DNA from: Ailanthus altissimus
Lineage: Eukaryota > Streptophyta > Magnoliopsida > Sapindales > Simaroubaceae
Direction: 5' to 3'
Assembly: GCA_946807835.1 (NCBI GenBank)
Contig: OX327683.1
Coordinates: 30,191,001 to 30,255,000, forward strand
DNA: 64,000 bases
Shown here: positions 12,913-24,200 of the stretch, piece after piece
How positions within the stretch are numbered: the first letter of the stretch is position 1
Layout: every line of letters starts with the position of its first letter
Notes under the pieces: model-generated
Database searches by the model: none
Told to the model about the DNA's origin: nothing
The model's input: the letters and a program-made list of their open reading frames with translations, nothing else
Position numbers and translations under genes: made by a program

Positions 12913-14165
12913 GTGATAGCAGATACACTCAGTAGGAAGTCTTCTAACTCTATAGCTTATTTGAAAGTGACTTATCTTCCATTATTAGTTGAGTTAAGGT
13001 TTATGGGAGTTGAATTGTCTGTAGACAAGTCTAGAGTCCTTTTAGCACATTTTCAAGTTATGCCTATGTTGATGGTTCAAATTCAAGAGATGCAAAATCA
13101 AGATCTTAATTTAGTTAAACTTAAGCAAGAAGTAAAGAATGGAATGCGAACTGATTTAATGTTGAGAGCTGATAGGACATTAGTTATGGGTAACAAACTT
13201 TGTGTTCCAAATAACTTAGAGTTAAAGAAGCAGATTTTAGAAGAAGCTCACAGCTTAACTTATGCTATGCATCATGGCAGTACTAAAATGTATCGTACTC
13301 TGAGAGAACATTACTGGTGGCAAGGTATGAAAAGAGAGATTGCGGAGTTTGTATCTCACTGCCTAGTTTGTCAGCAAGTTAAGGCAGAACATTAAAGACC
13401 AGCAGGATTATCTCAACCACTTTCAGTTCCTGAATGGAAGTGGAAACATATCACCATGGACTTTGTTGTTGGGCTTCCTCGTACTCGAAGGGGTCATGAT
13501 AGTATTTGGGTGATTGTTAATCGACTCACAAAGTCTGCTCATTTCCTACCTTATAAGATTCCATACTCATTAAATAGGTTGGCTCATTTGTATGTGAGTG
13601 AGATTGTACGGTTACATGAGACTCTAGTGTCCATCGTATCAGATAGAGACCCTCGATTCACTTCTAGATTCTGGCATAGCTTACAGAAGGCCTTAGGCAC
13701 TAAGCTAAACTTTAGTACAGTTTTTCATCCTCAGATAGATGGGCAGTCGGAGAGAACTATACAGATATTGAAGGATATGCTTAGAGCTTGTATGTTGTAG
13801 CTTAAGGGTAATTTGGATGATTATTTACCATTGATAGAGTTTGCATATAATAATAGTTATCAGTCTAGCATTAAGATGGCGCCGTATGAGGCTTTATACG
13901 GAAGAAAATGTAGAACTCCGATTTGCTGGGATGAGGTTGGAGAAAGAAAATTGTTGGGTCCAGAGATTATCCAAGCCACTAGTGAGAATATCAATATTAT
14001 CAGAGACAAACTCAAGGTAGCTCAAGATAGATAGAAGTGTTATGCAGATAAACGTCGTAGACAGCTTGAGTTTGCAGTAGGAGACAGAGTCTTCTTACGG
14101 ATCTCACCATAGAATGGTGTACTTCCTTTTGAGAAACAGAGAAAATTAAGTCCTAGATATAGTAT
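12913..14165 (+). pseudogene. Integrase region of element A (5' part, before the nested solo LTR)
   Basis: The frame contains an HHCC zinc-binding region at about 13240-13380 (HHGSTKMYRTLREHYWW, then CLVCQQ). The DDE integrase core runs from 13456 to about 13800. The first catalytic aspartate is replaced: the codon at 13519-13521 is AAT (Asn) where relatives have Asp. SDRDPRF, with the second Asp, and GQSERTIQ, with the Glu, are present. In-frame stops occur at about 13393, 13798 and 14032. The tail is cut at 14165 by the solo LTR and resumes at 16876. Confidence 0.88.
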
Positions 14166-16875
14166 TGTCACGCCCCAGACCCAACAGATTTGACACACGA
14201 CATCACTTACATTCATTCAATAATACTTAAACATTCATTTTAATTTCTTTCAGAATTATAGCAATTGAATTATGACTGGGACAATTACTAAACCGGAGAT
14301 ACGCAGAGTTTTCTCAGAGATTAACACTCTACTACGTCACCAGTAGCAACTTTATTACCGGAAGCCCAGAATATATTCATTGCAAATTCTTACTTAAAAT
14401 AAATCCATTACTACACTTGGTGAAACTTAAACTAAATCCAACCACACACAATAAAAATAATACATAAGTATTTATTCAACAGGGATAAATCAAATATTTT
14501 ATCCCACGTGTCCCCAAATGAAACACTTAGCAACCTAACAACTTAGGGAACCCAAGGAACAGCAGAAGCCTTGCCAAATCCGCTAAGCACACATGTACCT
14601 TATTTACCTGAAATCACCATAAACTATAATGAGTATAAAACTCAGTAAGCATACTAGTTTTTCATATCTCAAATACAAATACATATATGTACACAATGCA
14701 TATGTATGATATGTTGTTATCAATCAAAATCATAATCTTATCAAATCACATATCATGTAAGCGCTTACACATTCTTTCAAAACACATAATAGGAATACCA
14801 TTACTCGACTACTACTTAGTAGGACTTACATATCACATATCACATAATGAGCCAAATGTCACTTGTAGGTGACATACCGTATGAGAGGAATAGTACAAGT
14901 GAGGTCTTGAATAACACATATATAATGCTTATGCCCGAAGGTAAAAGCCAAACCCTCACCCTGATCATCGGTGAGTCTTCTCACATGCACCAATACGCCA
15001 CCACACGAATGTGATGACTCACTCTTCCTTTAGGTACCAATAGGATCCTCCCTACATACGGAACACATAACATATACCAACCCCGAAGGAAAGGCCACAC
15101 ATAAAGGCTCCACAAATCACATAAAATGCCTACTAAGTTAACAGTGAGTTCAAGTACCCTCAAAACACAAAATATTTCTCATGGACATATTACACTTCAA
15201 AAGCTTTCTTTATTAAACACATCTTATTTTGAAAGCTCACTTACAAAAACACATATATGTCCATGCTCAATGTCAATGCTCACATTCAGAAACATATATT
15301 CACATTTCATATCAAAATATACTTTGACATAACATAAACATATTCTTAACCCCATTTGCAAAATCATACAAAACAATTACTATGTTTATTGTGATTTCAG
15401 TAAAAAAGTCTAGTATACTTACCTCTTAACACTTTCAGCTACAAGGCTTAAATCTCCTTAACCTATCAATGGAGATTAATCCTTTCATAAGCCTCACAAT
15501 TCACACAAAATACTTTAAATAGCTTACAAAATTATACACAATGCATTTATCACATCAAATTGGTCTAAAAACTTAGTTTCTCAAAACCTGTCATTCTGAC
15601 CACTTACACTTAACAAAATTTTCTAATACATCAAATGATGTCCAATTACTCCGAAATCAGAATATATCATTCTTGACTCATATATACTTCTTATATATGA
15701 ATATTATATTAAAATTCCTACACAATCCATTCCATACACACCATCGAATCCAAACTACAAACCTGACAGGATCAAGATACTTACTGAACAGTATTCAATC
15801 TCCCAATTTTATAAAATCATATACTAACTCAAAACTTATAAAACTACCCCATAATTACTCTTAACACATATCTCAATCCATAATAAATATTTCACTTCCA
15901 AATCACTGCCAAAAGTATTTTTAAAACTATTTTATTCTATAACTTTAAAAATCTGTTAATCAAATATTGCAATGAGCTGATACACTTTAGAAATTCATAA
16001 CACTTCAACCACATTGATCTAAATTCTCAATTCTGAGTATATCATATTAGACATATAAAATTATCATATTCCACAAATTCATAATTTTTGAAGATCATTC
16101 AGCAGGTCAAAAATTATTTTCCACTGTATCATACTGTTTACACAGGAAATTTCCAGAATTCCAGGGTCATTTTGGTAAATTCACTACAAATTCAATTTCC
16201 GAGATTTTCAGTCGATTCAAAGTCTCAGATGATCCTAAACATGTCTAATTTCATATACTCAAAATTCAAAATCAGAATCGAATCACAACAATTTATAAAA
16301 TTCCTAGATCAAGAGGTTAGCCAGCAGAAATTCCACAATTCATCATGATTTATCAAACTATCTTATAGATCATCATCAATTCTCATATGATCTTACGAAA
16401 TACACAACAAATCCTCAATTATACATATTTTCAGAAATAAAAACTTAAAGGAATTAACTTAATTAATACCAATAAATTGAGAAATACGTATGATATACCT
16501 CTTGAAATTCAAAATTCCAATTTCTTCTTCTTTTTCTCCTCTTTCTCTCTCCTCTATTTCTCTCTTCTCTCTCTTAAAATGGGTAGCTCGACCTAAAAAT
16601 GGTAAATTAGGGTTCAAAAGTGTACTTTTATACTAAGAGGCTAATTTTTGGTATTTACGAATTTACCCCCAAAACTTTCAAAGTATAACAATTTGGTCCC
16701 TAAAATAATTCCAAAGTCTTGCAAATAAACCCAATACTAATAGTATATCCTTAACCTATAAAAACACTACTAATAATAATATATAAATCAAGGATCACCC
16801 ACATACAAATAAAATACGTATATTTATATATATAAATATACATATTCTTACCGGTTATGGATACTGGTTACTACA
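14166..16875 (-). mobile_element. Solo LTR of the element-B family, nested in element A
   Basis: This 2710-bp segment is the reverse complement of the LTRs at 27490-30211 and 33958-36679. On the plus strand it starts TGTCACGCCCC and ends GGTTACTACA, and it is flanked by a 5-bp duplication AGTAT (14161-14165 and 16876-16880). No internal region is present. That is the product of recombination between the two LTRs of a former full-length copy. It splits the integrase C-terminal coding of element A. Short open frames inside it are LTR sequence, not genes. Confidence 0.93.
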
Positions 16876-17242
16876 AGTATGCTATATGAGATTCTAGAAA
16901 AGGTTGGTGTATTTTCATACCGCTTAGCATTACCACTTGAGTTGTCATGTATTCATGATGTATTTCATGTTTCTATGTTGCAGAAATATATACATGACCC
17001 TTCTTGCATTCTAGATACTCAGCCAATTCAGTTGAGGACAAACTTGACTTATGACAAGGAACCTGTTTAAATAGTGGACTATCGCCAGCAAGTACTATGT
17101 AATAAGACTATTTCGCTAGTTAAAGTCCTATAGAAGAATCATGAAGTTGAAGAGACTACATGAGAGAGAGAAGATCAGATGAGAGTTCAGCATCCTCATT
17201 TATTTTAAATAAGTATGTGATTTTCGAGGACAAAATTCTTAT
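16876..17242 (+). pseudogene. Integrase C-terminal / degenerate chromodomain tail of element A
   Basis: Directly after the second copy of AGTAT the integrase frame resumes (LYEILEKVGVFSYRLALP). It continues through the DVFHVSMLQKY stretch typical of the segment before chromovirus chromodomains. The tail contains stops at about 17068, 17129 and 17161, two of them at positions where relatives have Trp, consistent with G-to-A change. The 3' end overlaps the conserved GAGGACAAAATTC stretch preceding the polypurine tract. Confidence 0.85.
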
Positions 17243-17255
17243 AAAGGGGAAAGAA
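17243..17255 (+). other. Polypurine tract of element A
   Basis: AAAGGGGAAAGAA sits immediately before the 3' LTR and would prime plus-strand synthesis. Confidence 0.85.
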
Positions 17256-17256
17256 T

Positions 17257-17340
17257 TGTAAGACTCGTGTCATAGGGGGAGAGAGAGTTAGTGGCAACCA
17301 AAAAAAGAAATAAAAATATACATTATAGCAAGCGATGGCC

Positions 17341-17376
<36 letters not shown>

Positions 17377-18793
17377 GGTTTTGTTTTCTTCGTTGAAGAA
17401 GAATGAATTGAAACAGAAGAAGAAACGAAGCAAATAGAAATGGGAAAATAAGAAGCAAAAGAAAAACGGAAGAGAGAAGAAGAAGAAAAGAAAGAAAAAA
17501 AAAAAGGAAAGAAGAGAAAGGAAAAGAGAAAGAAGAAGAAAAAAAATAGAGAAAAAAGAAGGGAAGAGAAAAGAAAAAAAAACAAGAATTCAAAAAAAGA
17601 AAAAAATAGAAAATTTTAAGAAATTAGTTTGGGTAGTTAGATTTATACTCAGTGATTTAGCGGGTAATAATTTTACGATATTAGAATATTTATATTTTAA
17701 TATTTTTAATACATATCGATATTAATGATATATTTTTATACCCTATGATATAAGAGGTGTGCCGATAGCGAGTAGATCTCAGAATCCAGACTCAACTCAG
17801 GATTAGCGCACTTTTGTGAGTAGATAACTATATATATTTTTTATATTTTTAATACAGCCAATTATGATTAAATTATGCGTTATCAGATTTAGTTATGATT
17901 TATTTTAGACAGATAAATATTTATACTATTTACTATATTCATAAATTTTTTAGAATTTAGTATACTATAATTTATGATTACGTTTAGTACAGAAATATTT
18001 ATTTTAGAATAATTATGCTTTCATAATATTATATAGTAATAGTTTTTGAACCACCATATGCGTACCCTCCCCTTTAGTGTAGTTGCTCTGCACATGCATT
18101 AGACCAGTTTAGTTTGCTCGCCCGAGCGATGCAGCATTCCGCCGGGTTAGACTAGCTCAGATCCCCTGTTCTGCCTGTACGTGAGTTACTCCGCCAAGTT
18201 AGACCAGTTTTTCCCTGAGTACAAATTTGGTGTGATTTTCAGTATATATGCAGTATATGTTTACATAGCTATTTTATATATATTCAGCTTGATAATAAAT
18301 TTTATAATAGTTTATACTTTTAAATTTTCAAATCTCCAGTATTATGTCATGATTTTAGTTTTAGTACGGATTTTATAACAGCTCATACTTTCAGTATAAG
18401 TTTATTGATTTATCAGTATACAGTTTTATGATTATTTTATTTTACAGATTTATACATGTACAATATATATAAAGTATATAATATTTTCAGATTATATCCA
18501 CTCACTGAGCCACAAACTCACCTTTTTTTTCTATTTTTTTTCAGGTTGTCACAGGAATTCGTGCAGTATGATATAGTCATCACATTTTGAGGTTGGCCCA
18601 TGACACGCATAGCTGCATAAGTGTCTCAGTCTATATATTTGTATATGTTTTTATATATTAGAGTATACGTGTACACCTTTTGTTAAGGTAAATAGCCTTA
18701 TTGTATCACATGTATAAATAAATAGTATGTTAGCCTCACGTCATTGCAGGATCCGTCTTGATTCTCGAAAAAAGCTCGGGTCGGGTCCTGTCA
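17257..18793 (+). repeat. 3' LTR of element A
   Basis: The LTR starts TGTAAGACT and ends CCTGTCA and is followed by the ATTTT target-site copy. It is 1537 bp. It shares the (TA)n run (about 17345-17373) and the purine-rich tract with the 5' LTR, and retains about 190 bp around 18510-18700 that the 5' LTR lacks. Confidence 0.93.
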
Positions 18794-18798
18794 ATTTT

Positions 18799-19802
18799 AA
18801 CAAAGATTAATGATATGCTTCGTAATTTATGTGTCAGACAATTATTATGTAATAAAATAATATAACGAGTAATTTTAAATTTTAATTATTCAATAAATAA
18901 TTGATACATGAGATTAAAAAAAATGTTGATATCAAAATTAATAAGTGTAACATTATTATTTTAGAAGTAAATTCTATATGTTTGATCGATAATGTAATAT
19001 GTGAATCATAGAAACAAGTATTGCTATCAATGCATAAACAGAAACTAGATAGCAGCTTTTGACAAATTTCTGAGTTGTTTTGGGTTCTCCTACTCAAACG
19101 ACAAAAAACTCGTCCTTTTCTAAATTTGCACGTTGTATTTAAAGGGAACGATAAATTTCTAGTCTAAGAAAAGCCTATGACGGCAAATAAAACCTGTAAA
19201 ATTCTTCTTCTTTTTTTCTTTCAATTGAATATACAAAGGATACTTAAATTTGATCACGAAGGGTTAATTCTTTTACTCCAATATAGTTTTATTATGCGTA
19301 AAAATTGATCTTCGTTTCAAAACTTCAAAGTATGTGCTTACTCGAAAATCCTAAAATATAAGGAACCCAAGGCCAAAACTTACAGAGGATTGGCCCCAAT
19401 TCCAAAGTCCGAATCCCATAAGAACACCAGTTATCAGAAATTGTAAAGGCATCAGGAATTAAGGGTCACGAAACGACCCGTCAACCATAAAATCTCAACC
19501 ATCTACAGAAACTAGCTAGCTAGAGTGGATAATCATAATATATAAACCAAGGAAATGAAAAAGCAAAATATAAATTCACTACAATTATCCAAAGTATAAA
19601 ACGACGAATTACCTATTAAGTTTCACGTCAGCACAAAACTTTATATACGCTATCCTAATCTTCCATGTCATCAGATTCATTTGTAGTCGCAGCAACCTTG
19701 GTTCCGCTCCAGTAAGATTATGAAAAATAGTTACATAAATACAAACACACTAGAAAGAAACTAGTAACAAAGGTGGGACCCATAACAATTTAATTGGTGA
19801 CG
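18799..19802. other. AT-rich spacer and probable 3' UTR of the F-box gene
   Basis: There is no supported gene. The part nearest 19802 is expected to be the 3' UTR of the minus-strand F-box gene. No repeat structure stands out. Confidence 0.5.
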
Positions 19803-20669
19803 TCACTCTCCAAAAACCTCCTCCCCGGTTGAGCTCGTGCTTCCCTCCATCACCGTCCGATCCTCATAAAATTTATCATCATCATCACCGTCTTCTCCCT
19901 CGTCACCATCATCGTCACAATCATCTTCATCGGACGACAGCGGAACAAGCCAGCAAGTCCCGTGCAAGTGCCCATTTATACAAACAAAATACTCCAATCC
20001 ACCATCATGCGACCCGAGCCTGCGAGCCGCGCTCTTGGGGACTAGCCGAGCCGCAGTCATACTCCAAACGCGGGCCCCACAGTAAGGGCATCTCAACTTC
20101 TCCTCGAGCTCCACCTGTCGTCGGATCAAAAACGCCCTAGTCGTCGATCTCATGAATCCCCGAAATACCCCTCGAAAAATCCCCAAATCATCCTCCTTAT
20201 CGCCCATTGTATGCTCACACGGGTCGCTGACGTACAACAAATCGCCCCGGCATTTTTTAGTCAAAAAGCTACGACCCGAAGTTTTAGAAAATCGAGACGC
20301 TTTGACAAAATGACCCGGAGAGGGTTTACTCACTTTGAAATTACGCGTTGGCTCACAGCCGCAACAGTAAAACATTAGCTTAGCCAGCGCGTGCCATCCA
20401 CCGTTGATACGACCGTTAGGTGCGCCGTTGGCTAATGTTTCTACCATGTGCGGGGCGCGATACACACAGAGCTTTCGCCAGAGAAGCCGTTCCGCGATGG
20501 CGCGGAGCTTGCGGTTGAGCGAGGCTGTTACGCAGAGCATGCGAAGGTCCCATTGGACTGACTCGAAGACGAGGAGTAGTATCCGCTCGTTGAGTATCCT
20601 CGAATCGCCTGACTCGGACGCCTGACACGGCGGGTTTGGTGTGAGTCTCTTGTTCGAAGTCGCACTCAT
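19803..20669 (-). CDS. EDL3-like: EID1-like F-box protein (EDL3 type), single exon
   Basis: This 288-residue protein is a predicted substrate receptor of an SCF ubiquitin ligase. It has a short degenerate F-box-like region at about residues 25-75 (LNERILLLVFESVQWDL, then ERLLWRKLCVYRAP). A conserved Cys/Gly-rich block follows (GGWHALAKLMFYCCGC), then CPYCGARVWSMTAARLVPKSAARRLG with a CxxC pair, and the NGHLHGTCWLVPLS end typical of EID1-like proteins. The C-terminal 40 residues are very acidic (D/E-rich). The intronless structure and length fit the EDL family. Arabidopsis EID1 acts in phytochrome A signalling and EDL3 in ABA responses and flowering. The start at 20669 gives a conserved-looking N-terminus. 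The assignment to EDL3 rather than EDL1/2 is from recognition, not an alignment. Confidence 0.93.
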   Translation of the reverse strand: MSATSNKRLTPNPPCQASESGDSRILNERILLLVFESVQWDLRMLCVTASLNRKLRAIAERLLWRKLCVYRAPHMVETLANGAPNGRINGGWHALAKLMFYCCGCEPTRNFKVSKPSPGHFVKASRFSKTSGRSFLTKKCRGDLLYVSDPCEHTMGDKEDDLGIFRGVFRGFMRSTTRAFLIRRQVELEEKLRCPYCGARVWSMTAARLVPKSAARRLGSHDGGLEYFVCINGHLHGTCWLVPLSSDEDDCDDDGDEGEDGDDDDKFYEDRTVMEGSTSSTGEEVFGE

Positions 20670-21200
20670 GGGAACAAATGCTGGAATAGATAGTGATGGT
20701 GTTTACGGTGTTATATATATAAACATGATTGTGTGGTTCAAATGCCGAATGTTTTTTCACGATTCGTTTTAGAAATTGATGATTTGAGTCCCATGGATGG
20801 GAGCACGTGTCAGCGTAGAATTGGTTGGAGGACGCGTGTTGATATCGTATTGCTGAAACGCCATGAAAGGGAATCGAGGAATAACGTCAGCTATTGAGTC
20901 GCTATGAAGATCACTCGACACGTGTCACTTTGGCCTCAGATTCCGAAATATCTCTTTCGTGGCTCGAAAATATCTACAATTCTACGTGTCCGGTTGCGGT
21001 GAAGAGTTGGAAATGCCACAAAATCCAACATGATTATGCTTTGATAATGATTAAAGGCGATAGTTTTGTCCAAATAAGGAAGTGACACGTGGCAACAGAA
21101 CGCAAAACTTGTTTAATTGGATTTTGTTTGTAATTTGAAGAAAGTGGTGGTTGTTTGTATATGTGTCATCACGTGTGCACGGTATGGGGGAAAAAGGAGG
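20670..21200 (-). promoter_or_regulatory. Promoter region of the EID1-like gene with ACGTG cluster
   Basis: A TATA-like stretch lies at 20711-20722, about 45 bases before the start codon, implying a very short 5' UTR. Upstream are G-box/ABRE cores at 20804-20809 (CACGTG), 20919-20924 (CACGTG), 20984-20988 (ACGTG), 21086-21091 (CACGTG within ACACGTGGC) and 21171-21175 (ACGTG), plus ACGTCA at 20884-20889. ACACGTGGC is a strong bZIP (ABF/ABI5-type) site in plants. Function is inferred from the motifs. Confidence 0.6.
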
Positions 21201-24200
21201 GCAACAAGATATTTAAGATGATAGCGGAGGGAAGGGGGGTTGGTTAGAGGGCCTGCTAGATAACCTATGTCAGAAACAAGCCGTGTTGTGACCAAAATGC
21301 TGATTATCAGTTTGTCCACTTCAGATTCCATTAAAGAGCGTGAGGATAATGATAATGATAACGATAGTGATGTCTCGACTATCTTTACACATATCCTTGT
21401 CAACTTTCTACAAAGACAGTTATCTACTCATTTCATTCCCATTTCCCAAACATTTTGATTTTGTTAAATGGGGAAATGTGCGGTATGCACAAGTACAACA
21501 AGGAGAAACATCAAATACGAATACACAATTAAAGATTCATTATAATACGTTAGTGATTTCTTTTTAATTTATAGAATCGCAAAGAGGAGGGAGATTACAA
21601 ATCTAGCTCGTAATTTTGTTCTTGAGAAGTTTTGAGATGGAGACAAGGCCTTTGCTTTGGTGGCGATAGTCATAGGTCAATACAGACACGGGCTTCCGAC
21701 GCGTGTTCTAAAATGTGGCAAGCACTAGCAAATTCTGCAATAAGGGACTGACTGAAGTGACTAATTAAAGCTTCCATTTCAGGTTTTTGTCTGATACGTA
21801 CGTGGCGAGCTCTGAAGGGAGACGGACCACTACCACATCTCGATGTCTGACGTGAGAGTACGATTAATCAAGTTAATTGGGTTGTCACTTGTCACACGGG
21901 TGATATTATTGTTGTCACGGTTGGGACGTCTCAGTAATAGTTACAGCGTGGTCAATTGAAATCCCTTGTTATCTCCATTCTCCACCTTTTTGGGCTTTAC
22001 GATTTATGTGAATTGTTAAGGGACCTGGTCAAACTCAATCTCCCTGATCCTGCCGATTATATTGACTAAAATTCAAATTGCCAACTTCAACGCGTGTATA
22101 ACTCCAACTATATGCCTTTGCGATTATATAGCTATGATGATATTCTTTCCAATAAATTCACTTCACCATTTCTCCATTTCTCGCTAAACAAGACTTAAAG
22201 TTTGTGTCATTTACTTGTCTATCAATTATTAAAATAAATATAATGCACCAAAAATATCCAAGTCTTGCAGAGGATCTATATTAAAATCTATATTTTTAAC
22301 CTTATCCTTTCGCTTAACTTAATTTTTTTATTATAAGAAACATAGGTTTTTTTTATTAAAAAAAACAAGTTTTAGGTAGAAATAAGAAATTTCATTCATT
22401 ATAATACCCAACTTTTTACTTTTAATTTTATTTCAATTTGAGTAATTGCGAGCACACAACACTTTAATAACTAAAACCAAAGTATACTGTAAAGGTTATT
22501 AGTTACACCTATAATAAAATTTCATAGTCACCGATTATCGTTTTATGATTTTAAAAATATTTAGTTATCTCATTTATATAAGTGATTGGTAATTTTTCAA
22601 AGAAATAGGGTATTAATAAGAAAATAACAAGATATTTTAAAATTACACAAAAGTGACTGTTATAAAATCTCATTTAGAGGTAAATGATAATTTTCATAAT
22701 AATGTTAATTGTCTTCTCTTTTGCTTGGCACTGCTGACAACGTAGCATATAATTAAAACTGTATCATGACACTTTTACCGTTATGTTAACATAAGATCAC
22801 GATTTGTTTAATGATTTCCAAAGCAAGACAGTCACAAATTCATATATATACTTTAGGTAATAAGGCATGTGCTGTGATACATATAATATCGATCTTCTAG
22901 TCCAAGTTAATTAATATGCTTGCGTTCAAAATAGGATAGGTGCAGCTGATTTAGGATCAAACTGGTAAAAAGATCGGAAAAAAAATATGCTGTGCATCAA
23001 GCGCTACACACCCAATCAAACCCATAATACTAAAAGAATACTAGGGTGACATTACTAAATTTGCACTATTCCAAAAAAGAAAAACAAAATTGAAGATACA
23101 CGAGACTCTACGACATCATGTCATAATTTTTCTGCATCTCATATGCTCGTGAGATTAAAAAAGTAACTAATTAGAGCGTATAAAAAAAAGGTTAAACAGT
23201 CAAAATACTTTTTTTTTTAAATCAAGAAAAAAAAGAATTAGAAAATATTCACGCAATCACTCTCTACTCTCTATAAACTCAAAATAAATACTAACTTAAT
23301 GTTATAAGGTTATTAGCAGAGCAACCATCGGCATAATTCGATCGAAATTTGTGAATGCAAGAAAATCATAGTAGAAATTTTAGGAGACTTAGAGATTAGG
23401 AGTTAATTGTTCCCTCTCCCTAAAAAAAAATCTGTCAGTATAGGCCCATATTACATACGAGAACTAAGTTCTCTAAAGACCAAGGTCAACCGTATATATA
23501 CTTCACCACTTATCACATATTTAAAAATATAAAAGCTTCAGTCAAAAAAAGAAAAAGTATTGAAACTCCTGCCATAAATTAATCATATAAAAAAAAGTAA
23601 TGCTAAGTAATTTAAATTATATTTTAAAAAGTGATATATCAAATAAATATTAAGTGTAATAAATAATTTTAAAATTTATACTGTTTTATCATTCAATATT
23701 TATTTAATACATCATTTTTTATTATACAATTTAAAATATTTAATATTACTTTATAAAAAAAACATTTAAAACAATAAAGACTCGTGAATCCTTATTGGTT
23801 AAGTATAAATAGTATGCATGTATTATTTATAATTTTTTATAATTGCCTTTTTTTGGTACAATTCGTACCAAATAAAAAAATTTGAACCCATATAAGACAT
23901 TAATATAAACAAGGCAATTGGGTGTAAAAATAGAATCTAAAATGTAAAATTGAAAATGTTTTTGATTTCAGTAATATAGCGAGTAAATAACAGAATAAAA
24001 GAGAGTATGATAAAAATATTTTCTATTTTTGTTTATAATTTTTTTCAAAACATTATTAGTAATTGTTTACTCAAAAAACTAGTTTATTGAGTCAATGAAT
24101 TTTAAATTTATTTGTTGAAAAAATAAAATTGGCCCTTTATTATTAGGTTGTATTGAGATGGGTCTTATTTGATAATTTTGACACACCTCAATACAAAAGG

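Larger units (their letters stand above)
8239..18793 (+). mobile_element. Element A: degenerate Ty3/gypsy LTR retrotransposon (Tekay-like chromovirus) with a nested solo LTR
   Basis: The element is bounded by TG...CA LTRs and a 5-bp target-site duplication ATTTT (8234-8238 and 18794-18798). Inside are a tRNA-iMet primer site, gag with a zinc knuckle, protease, reverse transcriptase, RNase H, integrase, a degenerate chromodomain-like tail and a polypurine tract, in Ty3/gypsy order. A conserved 'TTTTCGAGGACAAAATTC' stretch just before the polypurine tract is common in chromoviruses of the Tekay/Del group. Coding is broken by in-frame stops, frameshifts and catalytic substitutions, so the element is inactive. 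A 2.7-kb solo LTR of another family interrupts it at 14166-16875. The LTRs differ by several percent by eye and by a 190-bp indel, so the insertion is old. Confidence 0.93.

Noticed and set aside
19829..20140. 103-codon plus-strand ORF
   Set aside because: It is antisense to the EID1-like gene, low in complexity (His/Pro-rich), and a shadow of the real frame.
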